Source: Arcicella sp034519515 (GTDB lineage Bacteria > Bacteroidota > Bacteroidia > Cytophagales > Spirosomataceae). Taken from it: a stretch of 64,000 nucleotides of DNA. The notes beneath the pieces were generated by a model that saw only the letters and a program-made list of their open reading frames with translations, was not told where the DNA came from and searched no databases. Positions 46,057 through 55,207 of this stretch are shown here, piece after piece. Each line of letters opens with the position of its first letter. Within the stretch, counting starts at the first letter, position 1. The stretch is from positions 37,938-101,937 of the forward strand of contig JAXHOK010000041.1 of assembly GCA_034519515.1 (NCBI GenBank), given 5' to 3'. The position numbers and the translations under genes are program-made.

Positions 46057-46212
46057 TTTAATTAAAAGTTAATAATTAAAAATTAAAAATTATTTAACAG
46101 TGTTTAATAATGAATGATTATGCAATAGAGTTATCTCTAAGAGACCGCTTAAAATCAGATTCATTTTAACTAACTCTCATAATTTTTAATTTTTAACTGT
46201 TAATTATTAATT
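46057..46212. repeat. AT-rich heptad palindrome between rnc and fabF
   Basis: TTAATTAAAAGTTAATAATTAAAAATT at 46057 faces AATTTTTAATTTTTAACTGTTAATTATTAATT at 46181-46212. These TTAAAAA-type units are another family of simple intergenic repeats of this genome. They could form a weak long hairpin between the two genes. Confidence 0.5.
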
Positions 46213-46215
46213 GAT

Positions 46216-47466
46216 TTAGATTTTCTTAAAAATTACAGTTGCATTATGCCCTCCGAAACCGAAGCCGTTGCTTAATACTACGTTTATTTCACGCTCTTGA
46301 GCTTTATTGAGGGTCAAATTCAGTTTATTATCCACCTCAGGGTCTTCGGTGAAGTGATTGATGGTAGGTGGTACAAGATTGTGTTGCATTGCCAAAATAC
46401 ACGCAACTGCTTCTACTGCTCCTGCTCCGCCCAACAAATGTCCCGTCATGGATTTGGTTGAACTGATGTTCATTTTATAGGCATGATCACCGAAACAGTC
46501 CACGATGGCTTTCAGTTCTTGGGGGTCTCCCAGCGGGGTTGATGTTCCGTGGGTGTTGATATAATCCACTTCTTCGGGAGCTATTCCTGCATCGTCCAGA
46601 GCGTCTTGCATCGAAAGCAAAGCCCCCAAACCATCTGGATGCGGAGCAGTTATGTGGTAAGCATCCGAAGAAAAACCTCCGCCAATCAACTCACAATAGA
46701 TTTTTGCTCCACGGGCTTTGGCGTGTTCGTATTCTTCCAAAATCAATGCTCCTGCACCTTCACCCACCACAAAACCATCACGATCTTTATCATAAGGACG
46801 TGATGCTGTTTTGGGGTCATCATTACGTTCCGACATTGCACGCATGGCAGTAAATCCACCCACGCTCGCAATGGTTACAGCCGCTTCTGACCCACCCGTT
46901 ACACAGATGTTCAATCTGCCCAAACGGATGTAATTAAAGGCATCAATCATGGCATTATTGGCAGATGAACAAGCCGAAACCGTGGCATAGTTCACGCCCC
47001 GAAAGCCGTGTCGAATCGAAATATTACCCGATGCCGAATCGGCAATCATCTTTGGAATAAAGAAAGGGTTGAATTTTGGTGTTCCGTCTCCTTTGGCAAA
47101 ATATTGAACTTCGTCTTCAAAAGTTCTTAATCCACCAATCCCCGAACCCCAAATTACGCCTACTTTATTCTTATCAATTGCTTCCAAATCAAGATTTGAA
47201 TCCTTGATGGCTTCATCAGAGGCAACAATTCCATACTGAGTGAATTGATCCATTCGACGGGCATCTTTTAGTGGAATAAACTGAGTAATATCAAAGTTTT
47301 TCAACTCACAAGCAAAACGAGTGCGGAATTTTTCGGCATCAAATTTTGTGGTATAATCGCAACCACTTACGCCATTTTTTAACCCTTCCCAATATTCAGG
47401 AACGGTGTTTCCGATGGGAGTCAATGCTCCAAGACCCGTAACGACTACTCTTTTAAAACTCTTCAT
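46216..47466 (-). CDS. fabF: Beta-ketoacyl-ACP synthase II
   Basis: FabF extends fatty acids using malonyl-ACP. The 416 residues carry the active-site Cys in TVSACSSANNAMIDAF near 165 and the two catalytic His in NTHGTSTPLGD near 305 and KSMTGHLLGGAGAVEA near 343. The ending NGFGFGGHNATVIFKK is typical. It lies downstream of acpP on the same strand with a palindromic repeat between. Confidence 0.97.
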   Translation of the reverse strand: MKSFKRVVVTGLGALTPIGNTVPEYWEGLKNGVSGCDYTTKFDAEKFRTRFACELKNFDITQFIPLKDARRMDQFTQYGIVASDEAIKDSNLDLEAIDKNKVGVIWGSGIGGLRTFEDEVQYFAKGDGTPKFNPFFIPKMIADSASGNISIRHGFRGVNYATVSACSSANNAMIDAFNYIRLGRLNICVTGGSEAAVTIASVGGFTAMRAMSERNDDPKTASRPYDKDRDGFVVGEGAGALILEEYEHAKARGAKIYCELIGGGFSSDAYHITAPHPDGLGALLSMQDALDDAGIAPEEVDYINTHGTSTPLGDPQELKAIVDCFGDHAYKMNISSTKSMTGHLLGGAGAVEAVACILAMQHNLVPPTINHFTEDPEVDNKLNLTLNKAQEREINVVLSNGFGFGGHNATVIFKKI

Positions 47467-47604
47467 GGGGATTTTAATATTGTTTTCAGCTATCGGCTGT
47501 CTGCTATCAGGTTAAAAATCAGATTATTACATAATAAAACTGATAAATTTTAATGCTCATTGCTCACAGCTCAACACTCAAGGCTTATTGCCAAAAAATT
47601 AAAA

Positions 47605-47673
47605 ATGTGCTAATCTGATATAAAATTACGATTCTTTTGAGGGAATTATAATTTTACTCACAAATTAGCACAT
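47605..47673. repeat. Imperfect palindrome between acpP and fabF
   Basis: ATGTGCTAAT (47605-47614) and ATTAGCACAT (47664-47673) form the outer stem; inner ATAAAATTAC and ATAATTTTAC also pair. It begins 14 bases past the acpP stop and may hold back transcription, which would raise acpP relative to fabF. Confidence 0.55.
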
Positions 47674-47686
47674 GGAGAAGTTTGAA

Positions 47687-47923
47687 TTACTTGCCGTTTT
47701 CTTCAAGATATGTGATAGCCTGCCCAACCGTTTGGATGTTTTCAGCCTGATCATCTGGAATAGACACATTGAATTCTTTTTCAAATTCCATGATTAATTC
47801 CACTGTATCCAAAGAGTCTGCACCCAAATCATTTGTGAATGAAGCCTCTGGAGTAACTTCTGCTGCATCAACGCCTAATTTCTCGACGATAATACTTTTT
47901 ACTTTTTCTGCAATATCTGCCAT
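47687..47923 (-). CDS. acpP: Acyl carrier protein
   Basis: The 78-residue acidic protein has the phosphopantetheine Ser in GADSLDTVELIMEFE near residue 38. It carries growing fatty acyl chains between enzymes. It is first in the acpP-fabF-rnc order. Confidence 0.97.
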   Translation of the reverse strand: MADIAEKVKSIIVEKLGVDAAEVTPEASFTNDLGADSLDTVELIMEFEKEFNVSIPDDQAENIQTVGQAITYLEENGK

Positions 47924-48124
47924 TTTCGATTGAATTTTGATTAGAAAAACGGTGCAAAGATGATGATAAAAATTAGATTATCAAACATTTTTTTACATCC
48001 GTATCACTATGAAAAGATTTGTATTGATTTTTCTAAGAAATGTGCTAAATAAAGGAGTTTGGGGTCTGGTTTTAGGCATTAACTTTCGTGTTAAAACTAA
48101 AAATAAAGCCTAAGTTTCAATTCC

Positions 48125-49033
48125 CTAAAAACATAAAGAAGCCGCTCCTAAAAGTCCTGCATCATTACCCAAGGTTGCCTTCGTGATGGTTAGTCCGTCG
48201 GCGTGATATTTAGTCAACCAAAATGATAAAGTGCGTTTCATGGATGGTAAAATATACTCAAAAGATGCTGATAATCCTCCGCCCACTAAGATAAGATTGA
48301 TGTCCAGAATCGCTATCAAATGACAAAGACCTTCGCCCAATAATTCTCCTACTTTATCAAAGATTTGCAAGGCTAAAACATCCCCTTCCGAGGCTGCAGC
48401 TACTAAACCCGTAGTGGTAATTTCCTCTTCATCAAGTAATTGTGACTCCCCTGTGAATGCCTTACGCATGGTGTATGCCATTTCCAAAAGGTCATTTTTA
48501 CCAATGTTTCTTTCCAAAACTTTTCTGTTTGCCGAGGGTGTATGCCCAGGTTCCATAGCATTGCCACGTCCGCCCGTGAATACTTTTTTGCCAATAATGG
48601 CGGCACCACCAACGCCTGTTCCCAAGGTAATAAAAATATAGCTTTCCTCGATGCGTTCTTCGCCAAAATAAAACTCGCCCAAAGCCGCAGCATTGGCATC
48701 ATTTTCCAAGAAAAAATCAACATGGGGAAAACGTTTTTTCAAAATCTCCACCAGCGGAACATTATTCAATTCAGGAATTGCAGTGATTTCGATGGGCGTG
48801 GTGCGGGCTAAGTTTATCATCCCTGGCAGACCAATTCCTACTTTCGTAATATTCTTATGCTCAATCAATTGGAGAGCAATTGCTTCGCCCAAACGTTCTT
48901 CAAAATGTCCTGATTTACGCCAACTTACACTGTCGTGACTATAAAAATTAGAGATTTGACCCGTTTCGGAATTTACGATACCCATTTTGACGTTTGTTCC
49001 GCCAATATCAATGCCTAAATATTCGGTTGCCAT
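48125..49033 (-). CDS. ROK-family sugar kinase lacking the usual zinc motif
   Basis: The 302 residues start MATEYLGIDIGGTNVKMGIV (phosphate-1 loop), with ENDANAAALGEF carrying the catalytic Asp near 112, and GTGVGGAAIIGKKVFTGGRGNAMEPGH. ROK kinases usually go on to CxCGxxGCxE, which binds structural zinc; here the same place reads TPSANRKVLERNIGKNDLLE with no cysteines. The His before it (EPGH) is kept. The enzyme is probably a glucokinase-like kinase or a relative with a different substrate. Confidence 0.85.
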   Translation of the reverse strand: MATEYLGIDIGGTNVKMGIVNSETGQISNFYSHDSVSWRKSGHFEERLGEAIALQLIEHKNITKVGIGLPGMINLARTTPIEITAIPELNNVPLVEILKKRFPHVDFFLENDANAAALGEFYFGEERIEESYIFITLGTGVGGAAIIGKKVFTGGRGNAMEPGHTPSANRKVLERNIGKNDLLEMAYTMRKAFTGESQLLDEEEITTTGLVAAASEGDVLALQIFDKVGELLGEGLCHLIAILDINLILVGGGLSASFEYILPSMKRTLSFWLTKYHADGLTITKATLGNDAGLLGAASLCF

Positions 49034-49119
49034 TGTTTAATGTTTTGGTAATTGGTTATTAGTAACTGGTGTAAAATTAAGAGTTTATTTCCAAAATTTC
49101 ACTAATCACTAATCACCAA

Positions 49120-49647
49120 TCACTTATTAAAATCTTCATACTTCCCCCCTACTCCCGCTTTTTTCAACTGCTCTACAATTTCAAAAACCGCTGGACAGAC
49201 TTGCGTATTTGCCAAAGTCAGGGGCAAAATACCTGCAATATTCTTACGGTCGGTATGTGGATATTCACGGCAGGCTTTTGGGCGAACTTCAAAAATAGAA
49301 CAATAATTATCATGCCCCAAAAAGGTGCAAGGCGATGAATTGAGAACATAATCTTGGTCTGAATCAAGATGCAAATGTTGCTTCACCAGTTCTGCGGGTC
49401 GCATTCGGAGGTGTTTGGCGATGCGGTCAATATCAATATCCGTAAAAATTGGACTGGTGGTTTTACAGCAATTTCCACAATTTAGACAATCAACATCATC
49501 AAAAACTTTATCGTGAACTGGATGAAATTCTTGGTCTAAATTTTTGATTTTCTTGTTTTTAAGTCGGTCGAAAAAACGTTTATTTTCGTGGTATTTTTTA
49601 CGGTTTTCAATGTTGAATTCCGTTATGTTTTCTTGGTTGTATATCAT
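49120..49647 (-). CDS. YkgJ-family cysteine cluster protein
   Basis: The 175 residues have the cluster pattern CLNCGNCCKTT near 55, CTFLGHDNYCSIFEVRPKACREYPH near 105 and a later CPAVFE. This is the YkgJ/UPF0153 type (PF03692, recalled), which probably binds an Fe-S cluster or zinc. Its ATG (49647) overlaps the original TGA (49644-49646) of the upstream TOPRIM-like gene as ATGA, so the two were once translationally coupled before the element insertion at 49748. Confidence 0.85.
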   Translation of the reverse strand: MIYNQENITEFNIENRKKYHENKRFFDRLKNKKIKNLDQEFHPVHDKVFDDVDCLNCGNCCKTTSPIFTDIDIDRIAKHLRMRPAELVKQHLHLDSDQDYVLNSSPCTFLGHDNYCSIFEVRPKACREYPHTDRKNIAGILPLTLANTQVCPAVFEIVEQLKKAGVGGKYEDFNK

Positions 49648-50479
49648 GGCGTAATGTTTTTTGCTAAAACGGATTCTACGAAAATTTTTAGGCTTGGGTT
49701 CTCGGGATATGCCTTTTGAATGACTTTTGCTTTGCGATATTCCTTAGAAGCCGTTTTAAAATATCTTACGACAAATTCTGATTGTCTTATTCTGACTATC
49801 GAAACCATATTTTTTACACAAGATACGCTGTATATTCCTTAAAAAAATATGATTCCGCTACTCAAAAAATACAATCAGACTTTATTCAGAATATATTTTA
49901 AAACGGCTTCTTAGAGATTTTATCGTAATCACCAGCGTTTTCTTCAAACTTTCCTGCTTTTTGATGAAGCCGATAATCACAATTGTTGATTGACTCTTTT
50001 ATTTTAGTGGTGTAATAAATTGGCAGAAGCCAACATTCAATTTCATCAACTGAAATGGCAAAAATAATTCTGTCCTGTATTGTTTCTAAAAATAGACTTC
50101 CGAACGTTTCAGTAATAATTGTAATGAATTTCTCCTTTACTCTTTCAACTAAAACGTTAGGCGATAATTTTGTTCCAGCGGCATCTATTTGTTTTATATC
50201 ATAATGTGTATGTTCCGAAACATCTGTATCTATCTGAATGACAACGTACTGCACATCAGCAAATGCTCTTCTGAAATCATCAGTTTGGCAATATTGAAAG
50301 ACTTTATACCATCCTCCAAATTTTGAGAGGGTTTCAGTGTTCGATTCACCAAAATTGGGTTGTAATTCTGTAATTTCATCAAAAACTTCTTTTCCTAATA
50401 ATCCTACCAAAATGTTTGTTAGTACGGAGTGGTCGGATGGACCTTCGGCAATTAGTCCAAATAAATTATTGTAAATCAT
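49644..50479 (-). pseudogene. TOPRIM/DUF4276-like protein gene, 3' end split by a MITE
   Basis: From ATG 50479 (MIYNNLFGLIAEGPSDHSVLTNILVGLLG) 193 codons run to a TAA supplied by the MITE (ending DYDKISKKPF). The original 3' end continues beyond it: KISK-EYRKAKVIQKAYPENPSLKIFVESVLAKN, then TGA at 49644-49646. The EGPSD near residue 11 and VIQIDTDV near 80 resemble the acidic motifs of TOPRIM-like DUF4276 proteins, which pair with AAA ATPases in defence-type operons; this family call is tentative. The ATPase gene lies 3 bases upstream. The truncated product lacks about 33 residues and may or may not fold. Confidence 0.8.
49748..49909. mobile_element. 162-bp MITE with 17-bp terminal inverted repeats and 5-bp target duplication
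   Basis: Ends AAGCCGTTTTAAAATAT (49748-49764) and ATATTTTAAAACGGCTT (49893-49909) are exact complements, and the interior continues as an imperfect palindrome along the whole length. CTTAG flanks it on both sides (49743-49747 and 49910-49914). Removing the element plus one CTTAG restores a continuous reading frame in the host gene, which is strong proof of insertion. It has no coding capacity, so it must have been moved by a transposase elsewhere. Confidence 0.93.
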
Positions 50480-50482
50480 TGC

Positions 50483-51664
50483 TCAAAAGTTTTTGGGTAA
50501 CCCGCCGATGCAGCCTCTCATAAATTTCTCCGAAAGCCGTACTGGAATTTCGCCTTCGGGTACGGGCGTTGCTTTTACACGTTTCACTTTCGTATGTCCA
50601 TCAATATTTCGCTGAACCACCAGCAATCGAACCTCATCATCATTCAGATTCAACCCATCCAAAATCGCAGGATTGTGCGTGGTGAAGATTACTTGTTTAT
50701 CGTGCTTTTTGGCTAATTGGGTTAATATTTTCATCAACTCGGCACAAAGTTTCGGATTCAAAGAAGCATCAATATTATCAATAGCAAAGAATTTGGGCGT
50801 GTATTTTGAAATAAATAAGGCAAAATAAAACATCAAAAACAAGAAACCTTCATTAGAACTTCGTTGGTCGAAATATTGCAATCCTTCTTCCAAAAAGCGG
50901 TCTTTAATTCTGATTCTTCTTTCGGTAAAAACCAAATCTTTGGGAATTTCAAAGCCTTCAAACCAATCAATTAATTCTAAGTTTTCAATGATTTCTTGGA
51001 ATTGTTCGGGCGTTTCTTGGCTCATTACGGATAATAATTTGAATAAACCTTCTCCTCTGATTCCTAATGGTTCTATTTGGGCTTCTTCTTCAAATTTTCT
51101 TAAAAAAGTGTTCTCTGGGGCGTAGATTAAGAAATTAGCAAAATCTTTACGTTCACTAAATTTATGATATATAATATTAGTTATGGGGTTTAATTGACTA
51201 CTTAACGTCTATATTATTTTGTCCTTTTCTTCTCTGTTAAATTTATTATCAATTAGTCCAGAATTGTTGATTAATTGGGATAACTTATCAAGATTATTTG
51301 AGATAGAATTTCCGTTAGTAGGAGTAACTACTATTCTTTCCCAATCTGAAAAAGCTTCATTTTTATTATCAATTTCAAAAAAATATACATCTGTATCAAA
51401 CATAATTTTTAATGAAATAGCCTTACTTAAATTTACTTTATTGAATCCACTTCGCATAGCTTCGGGTTCAGTAACCCTAATTCCCCTCGCACTCAAAAAC
51501 TCTTTACCCAATTTATCCTCCGCTGCCGCTGACCCAAAAGCAATCGCCTCCAAAATATTACTTTTTCCACAACCATTTGCTCCAATCAGTACGTTGATGC
51601 GTCCCAATTCGAGGGTGAGGTCTTGGACAGATTTATAATTTTGTATTTTTATTTCTTTAACCAT
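50483..51664 (-). pseudogene. AAA-family (AAA15/21-like) ATPase with in-frame TAG
   Basis: The gene reads as 394 codons in one frame with one TAG at 51209-51211. Before it: MVKEIKIQNYKSVQDL and Walker A GANGCGKSN near 30. After it: TLSSQLNPITNIIYHKFSERKDF, Walker B-like FFAIDNIDASLNP and FTTHNPAILDGL. Nothing else is damaged, so the stop is either recent or a base error (CAG or CAA to TAG). These OLD-like ATPases work with a nuclease or TOPRIM-type partner, here the next gene, in phage-defence-type units. The gene starts next to a terminator of the gene behind it. Confidence 0.85.
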
Positions 51665-51680
51665 GATTTCTTTGAAACTA

Positions 51681-51722
51681 AAAAAGGTTCGGCAATTTAC
51701 GAAAAAAGCCGAACCCTTTTTA
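51681..51722 (-). terminator. Terminator after the T9SS esterase gene
   Basis: AAAAAGGTTCGGC (51681-51693) pairs with GCCGAACCCTTTTT (51708-51721). On the minus strand the stem ends in a U-run, 43 bases past the stop of the T9SS gene. Confidence 0.75.
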
Positions 51723-51764
51723 TAGTTGTGAGTTATGAATTGTGAGTTTAGAACCGTCTAAATT

Positions 51765-53856
51765 TTACCTATTAATTATTATCCGCTTCGTAATAGTGAA
51801 AAAATTATCACTTATGATTCTTAACATATATTCGCCTTCTGGCAAACTGGTCAAATCTAATTTTTGTACATCATTAAAAATCGTTACGAAGGTTTTTTTG
51901 ATTAACTCTCCTCGCATACTGAAAACCTCCACGTTTGAATCTCTCCAATCTACTCTTGAATCAATACTGAAATCTCCACGACTTGGATTTGGATAAATTG
52001 ATACTCCATTGTCATCATACAATTGAAACGTAAATTCATCCGAGGGTTCGGAACTACAAACTTTCTCTCCGTATGACAAGGTTTTATACACATTTTTAGC
52101 CACAACTCTATATTTCCCTCCTTCATTAATTCTTACGGTTGTACCATTAAAATCTGATCTGTTAGCTCCGTTAAACTGCCATGTGTAAGTATTTGCTCTT
52201 GGGTTTTCAATACCAATTGAATACGGACTCAGTCTGACAATGTTGCTCACTTTTGCAGGCGTGGGCTTCACAGACACATAAATCGAAGATGAAAGTCTTG
52301 ATTTACAATTATTGGCATCAGTCTGAAAACCATTGAATAAACCCGACATATTTACATTCAAGTTCTGAAAATTATATCGAGTCGTTTTACCATCTTGCAA
52401 AGCCACAAAGGTTGGCGATGCTCCGTTTTGAATATTTAATCCCAAAATCGTACTTTCACCCTGACAAAAAACGGTATCTTTTGAACTCGAAATACTGGGA
52501 GCAGGTGGTAAAGGATTAACGTTCACCTTCGTAACCGATGATTGTAAAGAAACACAACCGTTTCTATCCACCGTTCTGACACTATAATCACCTGAATTCC
52601 TGACGGTAATACTTGGAGAAGTTGCCCCAGTATTCCAACGATAACTAACTACATTTTGAATTGAAGAGGACAACACAACACTGGTATCGGCACAAAAAGT
52701 TGTTGAAGCATTAGAACCAACCGTTGGCGTGCTTGGCAAAGAATTCACCGTTACTGCCACCGCATTAGATTCTGGCGAAACACAGCCCTGGTCGCTAACT
52801 GCTTTGACTGTAAAATTACCCGAAGTATTGATTCTCAAGTTCCTACTGGTCGATCCATTACTCCAAATATAAGAATTTGCTCCTTGATTTGATGATTGTA
52901 AGGTTACGCTACTATCGGCACAAAAAGTGGTAGCACTATTTGCCGTAATAATGGGTTTGGGAGGAACTGGCTTAGAAATAATCGTAGTTGGCGTTGAAAA
53001 ACCCGACTGACAGCCGAAGTCATTGATTGTTTTCACGGCATAACTTCAGAAGTTGATATGATTATTTCTTTTGGTTTTACTGCCATTGCTCCATTCATAA
53101 ATGGCGGCATCGCTGGCTATTAACGATACTTGTCTGCCCTCACAGAAATCAGTAGCCCCCAGGCGTTTATGTTGGCAACGGGAACATTGCTGCCCTTAAA
53201 ACTGATGGCTGGGACTTGGGTAACATTGCCCAAAACATCACGCATTCGTGCGTAGTATTGTCTACCTCCGTCCACGTTGAGCATTACTTTTTGTTGCGTT
53301 GAAAATATACCCGCATCAAACAATAAACCATTATTTGACCATTGGTAATTGACATATTTCGTACCATACTTATCCGCATTGGGAAGCGTTACTTCCACTT
53401 TATTATCACCACAAGCAAATGCTAAATCGGTACTCTCTGCGGGGATATTAGGTTTTGAATTTTGGAAGAACGCATCAGTGAGTGAGTTATTCCAGGCATT
53501 TGCCAATTGGGGTAACTCAGTACTGAAATGTACGCCTTCTTGTCTGCCGACGGGTTGAATAATATCCGTATTGGGTCCTGCCGTGACGTTAGAGTTGTTT
53601 CGGACAAGGGCTTGCTGGGCTCTAATAATTTTAGCGTCTGTTACTCCTGAAACATAAGATGTTTGGGAAATAACCCAATGTAATTCTGAAATGTAACGTT
53701 TCAGTACGTGTACGTTTATGACAGTTTGTATATTTGAAATATACGTTTGTTTCGTCCCCAACCTTATTGATTGCTGATGAAATAAAATTATCCAGCCTCA
53801 CCGCAGACACCACAAAACCGCACGAACGCCCAATTCAGGTACATAATATTGCAAGA
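51765..53856 (-). pseudogene. T9SS-exported sialate O-acetylesterase-like protein, truncated by the junction
   Basis: The C-terminus is a type IX sorting signal (VSIYPNPSRGDFSID ... GEYMLRIISDNFFTITKRII). Before it come Ig/PKD-like repeats with FCADSSVTL and FCADTSVVL. Further upstream (53120-53761) is a sialate O-acetylesterase-type region: WVISQTSYVSGVTDAKIIRAQQALV, GPNTDIIQ, EGVHFS. The block GVRAVLW at 53816-53836 belongs before it. The frame is broken at several places: a missing G near 53160, an extra A near 53073, a missing G near 53050, and garbling near 53800-53815. The 5' end is lost at the junction. The indels look like run-length errors, so the gene may be intact in the organism. 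Confidence 0.75.
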
Positions 53857-53880
53857 CATCCGACATATATAGCCCTGGCT
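53856..53880. other. Junction between Bacteroidota and Pseudomonas sequence
   Basis: Up to 53855 the minus strand still reads a Bacteroidota esterase (…YYVPELGVRAVLW). From about 53875 it reads a Pseudomonas chemotaxis receptor (LLDNLGSFVSQGY). AT-rich sequence changes to GC-rich and palindrome families, codon use and gene content all change here. Both genes are cut within their coding parts. Confidence 0.85.
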
Positions 53881-54494
53881 GACAAAGCTGCCGAGGTTGT
53901 CGAGCAGTGGCAAGGGTGAAGGTCAGCTGCTCCATCATCAGGTAGCTGTCCAGGGTAGGGATCGAGAATCAGCCCGCTGTGGTGGCTACCTGCTCGCGCT
54001 GGGCCTGTCATCACCTGCAAGGGGGTCTTTTGGTAACGCTCCAGCGCATCGGGTAACGGCACCTTGCTCAGGCCTGCTGCACGCCAGCTCGGCGCGCAGT
54101 GCCTGCAGGCGCGTGAGGTGTTCCCTGGGTTTGCAGTGCCGAGCATCTCGCCCGCAGCTGTTCGGGCGGTCGCGCTTCAGGGCCGGCATCAAGGTAGCCT
54201 TCCCGCGTCGTTCTGTAGCAGTGCCTCGGCAGCGCGTGTCCGTGCGCCATCCAGCTCGCGCCAGTCAAGTGCGCTGCTCCGGGTAGCGCGCTGCACTGCA
54301 CCAATGGCTTGCACGCCTTGCATGCCTTCCAGCTCGTTGTCGATCAGCGCAAGACGGCCCAGGTGATCACTGCTGATCACCCAGAGCGCATAGGCCAGCG
54401 GCAGGACGAACAACACAAACAGCAGCTGAAATTTGCGGGCGAAGCTGAACCGCTCCAGCAACCGCACACCCGGCTTGAGTACTCCAGTCATCAC
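53870..54494 (-). pseudogene. Methyl-accepting chemotaxis protein, N-terminal part, frameshifted
   Basis: From ATG 54494 a receptor start is read: KPGVRLLERFSFARKFQLLFVLFVLPLAYALWVI (signal anchor), then NELEGMQGVQAIGAVQRATR. The frame breaks near 54190, and later pieces (HSGLILDP..., LDNLGSFVSQGY) lie in other frames. The rest of the gene, with HAMP and signalling domains, is lost at the junction. Pseudomonas origin is judged from GC content and recall of similar receptors. Confidence 0.7.
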
Positions 54495-54592
54495 GACACC
54501 TCAACGCGCCACCGTGCTTGGCGGCGCTAGTAGCGAAGACGCCTGCACAAGCAGGACTAAGCCGCGCGGTCGTATGATCAGGGGCTACGCGT

Positions 54593-55106
54593 TTAGCATT
54601 GGGGCTGTTCTGCAGTGTAGCGCGCAGCCGGGTTAACGGCGGCATTGAGGTCGCGCAAGGCGCTGGCGCCAATCAACAACGGATAGTCGAAATGGCGACG
54701 GTCGGTCAGGTTGACCTCCACGGTGCGCAGCTCGTCACCCACGCAGATGTCCATGTCGACCACCGGGCGCTCGGCGTAGGTCGGCTCGGTGCCAGCACCC
54801 TGCTCTTCAGCGCGGTTCTTGATCGTGCTGATGCGCGACAGCGGCTGCTCGAACAGCGTGTCGTCCGCATCCTCGGTGGCCAAGCGGAAACGCACCCAGT
54901 CATCGCCGTCGCGGGTGAAGCGCTCGATGTCCTTGGCGGACGGTGACGCCGTCGACCCGCGCCGGTGTCCATCTTGGCCGTCGAGCGTCTGGCCGATCTG
55001 CGGCACACGAATGTTTTCGTAGCGGCCGTATAGGGTTGGCTGGTTGGCCAAGCCTTCCCACGGCAGGCTCAGGAGCAGTCAGTAGTGCAGCGGTAACAAT
55101 CTTCAC
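54593..55106 (-). pseudogene. Retropepsin-like ATP-dependent zinc protease family, frameshifted
   Basis: GTG 55106 follows a good GGAGG site. It opens a signal peptide (VKIVTAALLT), shifts frame near 55080, and goes on as SLPWEGLANQPTLYGRYENIRVPQIGQTLD. Two indels near 54945-54985 put the key AKMDTGA (the Asp-Thr-Gly of the retropepsin-like fold) in another frame. Then DWVRFRLATEDADD, ERPVVDMDICVGDELRTVEVNLTDRRHFDYPLLIG run to the stop. The family is PF05618 (recalled). Compensating single-base indels suggest sequence errors, not true decay. Confidence 0.75.
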
Positions 55107-55207
55107 GCGGGAAGTACCTCCTTCAAAAAGACAGGACTTCACGACTGGCCGCAGTGGCGGATGGTTCGCTGGCAAATGCGTCTGGCATATGGCGGTAGCG
55201 TGCGCTC

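Noticed and set aside
5799..51211. Stop-codon recoding, given in-frame TAA and TAG in susC, the ATPase and the endonuclease
   Set aside because: TAA, TAG and TGA all end normal genes here (for example gldN TAG, GNAT gene TGA), and the interrupted genes show other damage or lie in A-rich stretches. No UGA-Sec hairpin or suppressor tRNA is visible.
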